Assembly (NCBI GenBank): GCA_964478455.1
Contig: CAYZJD010000306.1
Location: 1 to 5,776 of the forward strand
From: CAYZJD01 sp964478455
GTDB taxonomy: Bacteria; Acidobacteriota; Terriglobia; Bryobacterales; Bryobacteraceae
DNA length: 5,776 bases
Direction of reading: 5' to 3'
This document shows, one piece after another, positions 1-5,776 of the stretch (position 1 is its first letter; every line of letters begins with the position of its first letter). Below the pieces are notes generated by a model. The model made no database searches. It had not been told where the DNA came from and saw only the letters and a list, made by a program, of their open reading frames with translations. Position numbers and translations under genes: made by a program.

Positions 1-10
1 TAAGAGACAG
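1..10 (+). other. Probable residual Tn5/Nextera mosaic-end adapter
   Basis: The first ten bases, TAAGAGACAG, are exactly the last ten bases of the 19-base Tn5 mosaic end AGATGTGTATAAGAGACAG used in Nextera libraries, in the orientation expected where the adapter joins an insert. Base 11 would be the first genomic base. On the minus strand the receptor reads a family-typical strand ending SLTLN up to base 12, and only the adapter-derived codons PVS follow. An exact ten-base match placed precisely at the sequence edge is unlikely by chance, but ten bases cannot prove it. Confidence 0.75.
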
Positions 11-1934
11 GGTTAAGGGTGAGGCTGGTGGTCACTTTCCAATCGTCCTGAATATAGCCGGCGTAATACGAGCTTGCCGACGCGGTGGCGTTCTCATGAT
101 ACTTCTGTCCGCCCCCCGGCAAACCCAAAAGGAACGAGGCCAGCGAGAATCCCGCCAGCGCGTTGGGTCTCAGAATATCCTCCTGCGTCCAGGCCACGCC
201 GAAGCTGAAGCCCCCGGAAGGAAATCCGAACTGCGCGTAGTTGAGCAGCAGCTTGCGATACTCGCCCCCGATCTTGATCTGGTGGCCGGAGAGGATCTTT
301 GTCACGCTGCCCGACAGCGAGTGGACCATGCCCGCGTTAGTGAAACGGATGAATCCAATCTGGCCGAGCGACGAGAATCCGCTCAGGTCCAGCCGGGGAA
401 ACTGCCTTCCTTCCACCGCCGCGTCCTGGTACGATTGCGGGAATCCCAGGCTCACCAGGTCGAAGCCGTCCGAGAACGGCATCTGTTGCGAGTAGATGCG
501 GCCGAAGCCGTACCTGAAGTTCGCCAGCAAGGTGGGACTCAGAGTCACCGTGTGATCGAGCGAGACGTTGCGCGAGGCGCCGTCCACCGGGCCCCCTCCG
601 GTGGGGCTGGCCCCGTTCCGGAAGTGGTCAACTGCGCGTTCCCGGTTCCCTCCCACCGATACGCGCGCGAACATGCGCCACCTGGCCGACCAGTTTTGAT
701 CCACACGGGCGTCAATCCGATAACTGTCGCTCGGCGTGGTTCCCACCGCGAAGAAGTTGTTCAGGTTTGTGTAGATGTTGGCGGGAGCGACGTTCGGTTC
801 GGGGAAGTACTTCATGGCGTTTGTGGCCACCGGGTCGTGCCGGTCGCGCGGGATGCGATTGCCGGGGAACGCGCTGCGGATCCAGCTTGCCCCTGATTCC
901 CGCACGGTGAGGGGGTCGTACACGATGATCGGGCGCCCCGCCGCATTGCGCAGGTCGGAGAAGTCGCCGGCCCGCCACTGCGCGGTTGGCACCGTGGTGC
1001 TGGTCTGGCTGCGGCTGCGCGAGTTCGTCGCCTCGAATCCGAAGAAAAAGAAGGACCTGTCGCGTCCGCTGTACATGCCCGGCAAGATGATTGGACCGCC
1101 GGCGGTGCCGCCCCATTGGTTCCGTTTGAAGTTGCCTTTTTCGCGACCGGCGCGGTTCGCGAAGAAATCGTTCGCGTCGAGCTTGCTGTTCCTGAGGAAG
1201 TCGTACGCCGTGCCGTGCAGCGCATTCGTCCCGGTCTTGGTGGCTACATTGATGACGCCGCCCGAGAAGCGCCCGTACTCGGCGGACAACGAGTTGACCT
1301 GAACGTTGAATTCCTCCACCGAATCGACCTGAGGCTCATAGATGCGCTGAGCAATCCCAGGGTTGTTTTCCGGGGCGATGACGGTCACCCCGTCGATCTC
1401 CACCTCGCTGGTCGCGTTACGGCCGCCGCCCATCCAGGGCGTAGCCCCCAGGCCCGGAATGACGCCCGGAGTCAGGCTGGCCAGGGCGAACACACTCCGC
1501 GCGTTAAGAGGCAGGTCCATGATCCGCTTGTTCTCGATCACCTGGCCGATGGACGAGGTATTCAGGTCGAGCGCGGGGGGCGGAGCTTCGACCCGCACTT
1601 CCTGCACCAGGGCGCCCAGTTCCAGCGTGAAGTCCACGGACCGGTTCTGGCCGACGTCCAGTTTGACGTCTTCCTGGCGGACGGCGCGGAACCCCTGCTT
1701 CTCGCCGGCCACCACATAGGTACCAGGCCACAGCAACGGCTGGACGTAGCGGCCCTGATAGTCCGTCGTCAGGCGCCTGGTCTCGTTGGTCTTCACGTTG
1801 GTGATCGTGACCGTGGCGCCGGGCACGGCCGCGCCCGACGCGTCGTAAAACCTGCCCTGGATCGTTCCGGTGGGAGTCTGGGCGAGGGAAACCACAACCA
1901 CCAGGAGAGTCAGCCAAACCGTAGAAACGCGCAT
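1..1934 (-). CDS. Oar-like TonB-dependent receptor with N-terminal carboxypeptidase-regulatory-like domain, C-terminus missing
   Basis: Outer-membrane receptor expected to bind and import a ligand using TonB energy; the ligand is unknown. The frame is open from ATG (base 1934) to the window edge: 641 genomic codons, then three probably adapter-derived codons. Seen: signal peptide at residues 1-19 (MRVSTVWLTLLVVVVSLAQ); a beta-sandwich of the CarboxypepD_reg type at about 22-105 (TGTIQGRFYDASGAAVPGATV); then the plug, with MDLPLNAR at 139-146, EIDG around 181, and an AEYGRFSGGVINVATKTGTN segment; then the barrel, with a SFFFFGFEA strand and QDDWKV at 629-634. Relatives are usually about 1,000-1,200 residues, so roughly 400 or more are missing. 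No convincing TonB box was recognised. AAGGAGG lies five bases before the start. It diverges from a secreted hydrolase operon, consistent with uptake of a degradation product, though these receptors often have no clear partner. The family call is strong, the substrate link weak. Confidence 0.93.
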   Translation of the reverse strand, partial: MRVSTVWLTLLVVVVSLAQTPTGTIQGRFYDASGAAVPGATVTITNVKTNETRRLTTDYQGRYVQPLLWPGTYVVAGEKQGFRAVRQEDVKLDVGQNRSVDFTLELGALVQEVRVEAPPPALDLNTSSIGQVIENKRIMDLPLNARSVFALASLTPGVIPGLGATPWMGGGRNATSEVEIDGVTVIAPENNPGIAQRIYEPQVDSVEEFNVQVNSLSAEYGRFSGGVINVATKTGTNALHGTAYDFLRNSKLDANDFFANRAGREKGNFKRNQWGGTAGGPIILPGMYSGRDRSFFFFGFEATNSRSRSQTSTTVPTAQWRAGDFSDLRNAAGRPIIVYDPLTVRESGASWIRSAFPGNRIPRDRHDPVATNAMKYFPEPNVAPANIYTNLNNFFAVGTTPSDSYRIDARVDQNWSARWRMFARVSVGGNRERAVDHFRNGASPTGGGPVDGASRNVSLDHTVTLSPTLLANFRYGFGRIYSQQMPFSDGFDLVSLGFPQSYQDAAVEGRQFPRLDLSGFSSLGQIGFIRFTNAGMVHSLSGSVTKILSGHQIKIGGEYRKLLLNYAQFGFPSGGFSFGVAWTQEDILRPNALAGFSLASFLLGLPGGGQKYHENATASASSYYAGYIQDDWKVTTSLTLNPVS

Positions 1935-1939
1935 ACCAA

Positions 1940-1946
1940 CCTCCTT
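1940..1946 (-). promoter_or_regulatory. Strong Shine-Dalgarno of the receptor gene
   Basis: The minus strand reads AAGGAGG followed by five bases (TTGGT) and then ATG. This near-perfect ribosome binding site fixes the receptor start at base 1934. It contrasts with the divergent gene at 2087, which has none. Confidence 0.85.
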
Positions 1947-1950
1947 CCAC

Positions 1951-1974
1951 ATATGTTACGCTCACGTACCGTAT
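1951..1974. promoter_or_regulatory. Candidate operator, copy 1 (receptor side)
   Basis: A 24-base imperfect palindrome centred between 1962 and 1963, with eight of twelve pairs matched. The inner arms are TACG and CGTA around a four-base CTCA spacer, with matching G/C and ATA/TAT further out. Its core GTTACGCTCACGTACC (1955-1970) matches the copy at 2081-2096 in 14 of 16 bases. It lies 20-35 bases upstream of the receptor ATG, just downstream of that gene's predicted transcription start, a position suiting a repressor. I do not recognise the regulator, and none is encoded in the window. Confidence 0.5.
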
Positions 1975-1982
1975 CCCTCATC

Positions 1983-2011
1983 ATTCTACACCCAGCGGGC
2001 GGTCTCGAAAA
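1983..2011 (-). promoter_or_regulatory. Predicted promoter of the receptor gene
   Basis: On the minus strand a good -10 box TAGAAT (1988-1983; 5/6 to TATAAT) is preceded by a 17-base spacer and a poor -35, TTTTCG (2011-2006; 3/6). Transcription would begin near 1976, giving a leader of about 42 bases that contains operator copy 1 and the Shine-Dalgarno sequence. The weak -35 suggests either an activator or a different sigma factor preference. Confidence 0.4.
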
Positions 2012-2019
2012 GGCTTTTC
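2007..2019. repeat. Perfect short palindrome over the receptor -35 region
   Basis: GAAAAG, one central G, then CTTTTC: two perfect six-base arms around one base. It overlaps the weak -35 position of the predicted receptor promoter, centred near -37 from the predicted start. A protein-binding site is possible; a one-base loop makes an RNA hairpin unlikely. It is short enough to be chance. Confidence 0.3.
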
Positions 2020-2045
2020 ATCCCCCCAGCTCGCCCGCGGGATGC

Positions 2046-2074
2046 TTGACTTGGGCTTCAGGGACGGATAGTTT
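2046..2074 (+). promoter_or_regulatory. Predicted promoter of the hydrolase operon
   Basis: TTGACT (2046-2051; 5/6 to the -35 consensus), a 17-base spacer, and TAGTTT (2069-2074; 3/6 to TATAAT but with the key TA at its front and T at its end). The transcription start would be near 2081, leaving only about six bases before the ATG at 2087. A second -10-like word, TAGATT (2074-2079), would start RNA at or next to the ATG itself but has no well-spaced -35. Confidence 0.4.
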
Positions 2075-2080
2075 AGATTT

Positions 2081-2096
2081 GTTACGATGACGTACC
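2081..2096. promoter_or_regulatory. Candidate operator, copy 2 (hydrolase side)
   Basis: GTTACGATGACGTACC matches copy 1 at 1955-1970 in 14 of 16 bases, in the same orientation, differing only at two central positions. It keeps the TACG/CGTA arms around four spacer bases. Its centre is the start codon of the hydrolase gene, and it spans about +1 to +16 of the predicted transcript, so a bound protein should block the promoter. Outer arm symmetry is weaker than in copy 1. Confidence 0.5.
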
Positions 2097-3991
2097 ATCG
2101 CCGTCTCAGCCTGCGCTTCGCCACGGCCCTGGCCGCCACCCTGCCGGTGTTCTCCCAGGTGATCGAGACGCCGCGGCTCCGCATCTCCCTGAAACCAGGC
2201 GCCGCGCTCGAGGTCCTCGATAAGAAGGCGGGCATCATCTGGCGCCAACCCGCGTCATCCCTCCCGATTGAGAATGTTCAGGCGGGTTCCGAGCGCTTTT
2301 CCTTTCGGATCGCCCAGAAGTTGGAGGTCGCCGTCACGGCTCAGGACTCCCATGTCGAGCTTGCCTTGAGCGGCGATCCGCAGATCTCCATCGAGGGCCT
2401 GGAGTACCCGCTCGGCTTCGTTCTATCGAAAGGCTTCTCGGAGCGGCTGTTGCTGCCCAATTGCGGCGGGCTGGGCATTCCCTTCTCGATGCGTGATGAG
2501 CCCTACCTCCAGCGCGTCAAAGGCCTCTATGACGCCAACGTCGGCCAGACCGGCTTGACGATGCCCTGGGTCGGCGTGACGAACGGCAGTGCCGGCAGCA
2601 CGATGCTTATCACCACGCCTTTCGATGCGCGGGTGAATGTTTCGACCGGCGGCCAAGGCTACCAGACCGCGGTTCGATGGCGGGATTCCAAGGGGCGCCT
2701 GGCCTACAACCGCGGCGTCCGGTTTCTCTTCAGTGATTCTGGCGGACACGTCGCGCTGGCGAAACTGTACCGGCGCTATGCCATCGATCAGGGGCGATTT
2801 GTCAGCCTGAAGGACAAGAGGAACACCGTCCCCGCGCTCGACAGTTTTGTCGGCGCCATGAACCTGTGGATTGTGGAGTGGCCCGACATCTCGCTGATCG
2901 AGCAAATGAAGGCCAGTGGCCTCGAACGGCTATTGGTCAACTATCACGTCGGCCGCAGACCCGCAGGACTTATTCTGAGAACCGGCCGCTCGGCTACCTA
3001 TGAGGCCGTTGACCGCGACTTCGCGAACAAACTGCACCGCTTGGGCCTCCTCTGTGGCCGCTACGACTACTACCGAACGATCTTCCCGCCTTCCAGGCAG
3101 CAGGGGCAATGGATCATGCGCCGCATCGGCTACCCCGAACAATGCGCCGTGGACGAAAAGGGAAACATTCGGCCGGGATTCATGGGAAAACCGGGGGACA
3201 AGGACATTCTGGGCCACCGCTGTTCCTGGCGGCAGTACGAGATGACCCAGGCCTATGTGCCCGGCGACGTGGACCGCGTCGGTTACGATGCCCGCATGAT
3301 TGATACCACCGCGGCCGTGGGCTGGCAGGAGTGCTACAGCCCGTTTCATCCCGTCACCCGCGAGGAAGACGCGCAGTACCGCATCCGGCAGCTCGCGTTC
3401 GTCAAGGATTACGGGCAGATCACGGGAACCGAACATGTGGCCGACTGGACTGTGCCCGTCATCCACTACGCCGAGGCTCCGGCTACCTTCGTGCGCTTCT
3501 TTCCCAACCCCCTGCCGCCCCGCGCGAAGCTCATTCCGGTTCCGATCGCGGTGCCAGCCGAATACCGTCAGGTGGTCCTGAACGAACAGCTTCGACTGCC
3601 GCTGTGGCAGCTCGTGTTCCACGATGCCGTCATCATCACCAACCGTTGGGACTGGACGCCAAACCGCTACGTTGACAAAGGCGACTGGGAGAAAGAGGAT
3701 CTCATCAACCTGCTGCACGGGCAAATGCCGACGATGCTTGCCGACCGGGCTAACTTCGAAGCGAACCGCGAGCGTTTCGCCCGCACCTTCAACGCGGTTT
3801 GCCGCTGGAACGAGCGAACCGGATTTGAAGAGATGGTGGACCATCGATGGCTCGCCGGTGACGGCTCCGTGCAACAGGTCACCTATGAATCGGGCAGACA
3901 CGCCGTGGTGAACTTCGGCGCCTCGGAGTATCGCCTGCCGGATGGGCGACTGGTGCCGGCCAGGGGGTTCGTGCTTTATGACAAGAAATAG
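2087..3991 (+). CDS. Secreted glycoside-hydrolase-like protein, resembling the DUF5696/GH101-like barrel group
   Basis: 634 residues. A signal peptide is visible at about 1-24 (HRR, then a hydrophobic LRFATALAATLPVF stretch), so it should act in the periplasm or outside. From about 25 to 220 the protein is beta-rich and resembles the N-terminal sandwich of retaining glycosidases. LAKLYRRYAI near 224 leads into a probable (beta/alpha)8 barrel at about 245-555. Candidate catalytic acids are D406 in MIDTTAA, at the end of a predicted strand, and E449 in TGTEHVADW; YDYY at 326-329 may line the site. The C-terminus (about 585-634, ending RGFVLYDKK) looks like the beta-sandwich that closes such barrels. 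Family recognition is from memory and uncertain; the substrate is unknown. The start is ATG 2087: an in-frame TAG at 2069 blocks longer forms, but no Shine-Dalgarno is present. It is first of three co-directional genes, and its end overlaps the next start by 14 bases. Confidence 0.8.
   Translation: MTYHRRLSLRFATALAATLPVFSQVIETPRLRISLKPGAALEVLDKKAGIIWRQPASSLPIENVQAGSERFSFRIAQKLEVAVTAQDSHVELALSGDPQISIEGLEYPLGFVLSKGFSERLLLPNCGGLGIPFSMRDEPYLQRVKGLYDANVGQTGLTMPWVGVTNGSAGSTMLITTPFDARVNVSTGGQGYQTAVRWRDSKGRLAYNRGVRFLFSDSGGHVALAKLYRRYAIDQGRFVSLKDKRNTVPALDSFVGAMNLWIVEWPDISLIEQMKASGLERLLVNYHVGRRPAGLILRTGRSATYEAVDRDFANKLHRLGLLCGRYDYYRTIFPPSRQQGQWIMRRIGYPEQCAVDEKGNIRPGFMGKPGDKDILGHRCSWRQYEMTQAYVPGDVDRVGYDARMIDTTAAVGWQECYSPFHPVTREEDAQYRIRQLAFVKDYGQITGTEHVADWTVPVIHYAEAPATFVRFFPNPLPPRAKLIPVPIAVPAEYRQVVLNEQLRLPLWQLVFHDAVIITNRWDWTPNRYVDKGDWEKEDLINLLHGQMPTMLADRANFEANRERFARTFNAVCRWNERTGFEEMVDHRWLAGDGSVQQVTYESGRHAVVNFGASEYRLPDGRLVPARGFVLYDKK
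3962..3967 (+). promoter_or_regulatory. Shine-Dalgarno-like site deciding the start at 3978
   Basis: AGGGGG lies ten bases before ATG 3978, inside the end of the preceding gene. The spacing is a little long. It supports 3978 over the in-frame ATG at 3942, whose 12 extra residues (MGDWCRPGGSCF) would bury the signal peptide. Confidence 0.45.
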
Positions 3992-5018
3992 AGTAGGCCT
4001 ATTAGTATTGCTGCTTGCCCTCGGCGTAACGCCGGTCTCTTGCCCGCAGCAGTCCGGCTGGAAGGGGCCGGCGCCGGAAGTCAAAGGCCCTTACGGCCTC
4101 GTGCCGGAGAAATTCAGGGAGTACACGGTCGTTCTGGAGCCGGACAAGAACGAGCCTGAATGGTGGGCCGGCGCGCCGTCTGTCGTCCGGGACAAGCGCG
4201 GCGTTTTCTGGCTTGCTTGCCGGATGCGCACCGCCGATGCGCCCTACGGCCTGCGCGGCTATGAGATCCGCATCCTGCGCAGTGAAGACGGCATCCATTT
4301 CCAGAAGGTCCACCGCATCCCGCGTGAGAAGGTGCCGATTCCCGGTTTCGAACGGCCGGCGCTGCTGGTCGATCCGAAGAGCGGCAGGTTCAAGCTGTAC
4401 GGTTGCGGGCCCTGGAAGGGCGGACCGTGGGCGATCATCAAGTTCGACGACGCCGACGACCCCACCCGCTTCGTACCGTCGTCGGCGAAGCCGGTTATTC
4501 AGGCGCGCGGCAAGTCGGGCACGCGCGATGTGGTGGTGGAGGGCTTCAAGGACCCGTTCGTCCTTCAAGCCGAGGGGGCTTACCACTGCTTCGTCATCGG
4601 CACGCTGCGGGCCGAGCGGTTGTTCCATTTCCGCAGCGAGGACGGCGAGAAATGGGAGCCCGTGGGTCATCCCAACGAACCGGTTCTGAACCTCACCGGC
4701 TGGCACAACTTCTTCGTGCGTCCGGCGAGCGTCCTGCCGTTGGGCCCCGGCTATCTCTTCATCTATGAAGGATCGAACGTGAAGTGGTTCGACCCCGTCT
4801 ACCAGATCGCCACCGGCCTCGGCTTCACCTTCGACCTTCACCACGTCATCGACTTGACGCCGGACTCGCCCCTTCTGGTGAGCACCACGCCGAGCGACCA
4901 GTTCCGGACGTGGCGCTATTCGCACTGGATGCACGTCGACGACGAAGTCTGGGTTTACGCCGAAGTGGCGCGTTCCAACCGCACCAACGAAATCCGGCTG
5001 TTTCGATTGCGCAGATAA
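3978..5018 (+). CDS. Secreted five-bladed beta-propeller glycosidase-like protein (GH43/GH32/GH130-type fold)
   Basis: 346 residues from ATG 3978. The N-terminus has a short charged region and LLVLLLALGV, a clear export signal. It ends PVSC with Cys22, which resembles a lipobox but has proline at -3, so lipoprotein status is doubtful. The remainder reads as a five-bladed propeller: EWWAGAPSVV (61-70), RSEDGIHF (101-108), ERPALLVDP (125-133), KDPFVL (191-196), RSEDGEKW (219-226), RPASVLPLGPGYLFIYEG (248-265). The repeated S-x-DG-x-x-(F/W) turns and the KDPF motif are typical of GH43/GH32/GH130 clans, which cleave or phosphorolyse glycosides. I cannot assign family or substrate. D192 and the acidic residues in EWW and ERPA are candidate active-site positions, by inference. 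The start overlaps the upstream gene by 14 bases, suggesting translational coupling; the stop TAA is shared with the Shine-Dalgarno of the next gene. Confidence 0.8.
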   Translation: MTRNRVGLLVLLLALGVTPVSCPQQSGWKGPAPEVKGPYGLVPEKFREYTVVLEPDKNEPEWWAGAPSVVRDKRGVFWLACRMRTADAPYGLRGYEIRILRSEDGIHFQKVHRIPREKVPIPGFERPALLVDPKSGRFKLYGCGPWKGGPWAIIKFDDADDPTRFVPSSAKPVIQARGKSGTRDVVVEGFKDPFVLQAEGAYHCFVIGTLRAERLFHFRSEDGEKWEPVGHPNEPVLNLTGWHNFFVRPASVLPLGPGYLFIYEGSNVKWFDPVYQIATGLGFTFDLHHVIDLTPDSPLLVSTTPSDQFRTWRYSHWMHVDDEVWVYAEVARSNRTNEIRLFRLRR

Positions 5019-5022
5019 GGAG
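5017..5022 (+). promoter_or_regulatory. Shine-Dalgarno of the esterase gene, overlapping the preceding stop codon
   Basis: AAGGAG begins within the TAA stop of the propeller gene and stands six bases before ATG 5029. It fixes the esterase start and indicates that the two genes share a transcript. Confidence 0.8.
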
Positions 5023-5028
5023 TCCATC

Positions 5029-5776
5029 ATGTACTTCCGCGCTCAACTGATCCTCCGATCAGCAGTGGCTGCCGGGCTGTCGGCCGCTGCTCTGGCGCAA
5101 GCGCCGAGGCTCCCGGATGGAATCGTGGTGTTGCGCGACATCGAGTATGCGCGCGCGGGTGAGAAGCGGCTGCTGCTCGATCTGTACCTGCCCGACCGGC
5201 CGAGCGGCCGCCTGCCGGTGATCGTCTCGATCCACGGAGGCGGCTGGGCCTCCGGCAGCAAGGCCGCGAGTTCCGGATTCCGCTACGCGGCGCAAGGTTA
5301 CGCCGTCGCGAGCATTGGCTACCGGCTGAGCGCCGAGGCGATCTTCCCCGCCCAGATCGAGGACTGCAAGGCGGCGGTGCGCTGGCTGCGCGCGAACGCC
5401 GACAAATACAACCTCGACCCATCGAGATTCGCGGCCTGGGGCGGCTCCGCGGGCGGGCACCTGGCGGCTTTGCTGGGCGCCTCGGGCGGGGTGAAGGATC
5501 TCGAGGGCGGCCTTGGCAACCTCGACCAGTCGAGCCGTGTCCAGGCAGTCATCGATTTCTTCGGCCCGACCGATTTTCTTCAAATGGACGCGCAAGCGGC
5601 ACAGCAGCAAACCGCCCGCGGCGGGATGCGGCACGACGCTCCGAATTCACCCGAGTCGCGGCTGATCGGCGCACCGATCCAGGAACACAAAGAGAAAGCT
5701 GCAAGGGCGAACCCAGTCCGCTACGTTACTGCGGACGATCCGCCATTCCTGATTATGCACGGCGAACAGGATCCGC
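5029..5776 (+). CDS. Secreted alpha/beta-hydrolase esterase (BD-FAE/hormone-sensitive-lipase-like), C-terminus missing
   Basis: 249 complete codons, then the window ends. A signal peptide is visible, MYFRAQLILRSAVAAGLSAA then ALAQAP, with likely cleavage after ALA near residue 23. The mature part opens with a family-typical strand (DIEYARAGEKRLLLDLYLP). The oxyanion-hole motif HGGGW is at 69-73. The nucleophile elbow GGSAGGH has S140 as the catalytic serine. IDFFGPTDF follows, then the MHGEQDP strand with D248 as the likely catalytic aspartate. The catalytic histidine should lie in the missing part, perhaps 30-60 residues further on. Such enzymes de-esterify acetylated or feruloylated polysaccharides, or other small esters. 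Position after two glycosidase-like genes favours a carbohydrate esterase, by inference. The ten-base gap to the previous gene supports an operon. Fold call strong; substrate unknown. Confidence 0.92.
   Translation, partial: MYFRAQLILRSAVAAGLSAAALAQAPRLPDGIVVLRDIEYARAGEKRLLLDLYLPDRPSGRLPVIVSIHGGGWASGSKAASSGFRYAAQGYAVASIGYRLSAEAIFPAQIEDCKAAVRWLRANADKYNLDPSRFAAWGGSAGGHLAALLGASGGVKDLEGGLGNLDQSSRVQAVIDFFGPTDFLQMDAQAAQQQTARGGMRHDAPNSPESRLIGAPIQEHKEKAARANPVRYVTADDPPFLIMHGEQDP

Noticed and set aside
111..116. Six-C run (six Gs on the receptor strand) as a possible frameshift
   Set aside because: Read with exactly six Gs, the receptor continues in frame through LLGLPGGGQKYHENATAS to the conserved QDDWKV motif, and this frame matches the ATG at 1934. 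No frameshift is needed.
1995..2038. Inverted pair GCGGGCG (1995-2001) and CGCCCGC (2032-2038) as a hairpin or terminator
   Set aside because: A seven-base stem across a 30-base loop, no U-tract, and GC words of this kind are common here. The position between divergent promoters does not suit a terminator.
96..2090. Long plus-strand open frames opposite the receptor (96-896 and 1116-2090)
   Set aside because: They are antisense to a receptor frame with unmistakable family motifs, have low-complexity arginine-rich translations and no recognisable domain. The second also runs through the control region. GC-rich DNA commonly leaves such frames open.
3942..3977. Earlier ATG at 3942 as start of the propeller gene
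   Set aside because: It would add 12 residues before a normal signal peptide and increase the overlap with the upstream gene to 50 bases, without a better ribosome binding site.
2930..5030. Long minus-strand open frames (2930-4084 and 4002-5030) opposite the hydrolase and propeller genes
   Set aside because: No recognisable domains or ribosome binding sites. The plus-strand frames have signal peptides, family motifs and operon-like junctions.
5769..5774. GGATCC near the window end as a cloning junction
   Set aside because: It lies in frame within the conserved HGEQDP strand of the esterase, exactly where the family has this aspartate, so it is ordinary coding sequence.

Overview
This is a GC-rich bacterial window of about 5.8 kb with four protein genes: one leftward partial gene and three rightward genes that diverge from it. 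The leftward protein has the layout of the very large Oar-like TonB-dependent receptor family: a signal peptide, a carboxypeptidase-regulatory-like domain, a PLNAR plug motif and a QDDWKV barrel strand. This family is greatly expanded in Acidobacteriota. Together with the secreted carbohydrate-active genes and base composition, it suggests a soil-type acidobacterium near Solibacter/Bryobacter. That assignment rests on family resemblance only; no rRNA or marker gene is present.

Layout. Bases 1-10 look like leftover Nextera/Tn5 transposon-end adapter rather than genome. Bases 11-1934 (minus strand) encode the N-terminal 641 residues of the receptor, whose C-terminus runs off the window. Bases 1935-2086 are a 152-base divergent control region with one plausible promoter per direction. 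Bases 2087-5776 (plus strand) form a tight gene string: a secreted glycoside-hydrolase-like protein (634 aa), a secreted five-bladed-propeller glycosidase-like protein (346 aa, start overlapping the previous gene by 14 bases), and a secreted alpha/beta-hydrolase esterase (10-base gap, cut off by the window end). No RNA gene, CRISPR array, insertion sequence or clear terminator was seen.

How it may work together (inference). The three plus-strand products all carry export signals. They fit a set that removes glycosidic and ester linkages from a polysaccharide or glycoconjugate outside the cytoplasm, while the divergent outer-membrane receptor takes up a product or ligand. The substrate cannot be read from sequence.

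The most interesting non-coding signal is a 16-base element, 14/16 identical between two copies, with partial dyad symmetry. One copy lies just upstream of the receptor start. The other lies across the start codon of the divergent hydrolase gene, which lacks a Shine-Dalgarno sequence and has a promoter so close that its mRNA may be nearly leaderless. This suggests one unknown regulator binding both transcription starts and coordinating uptake with degradation.
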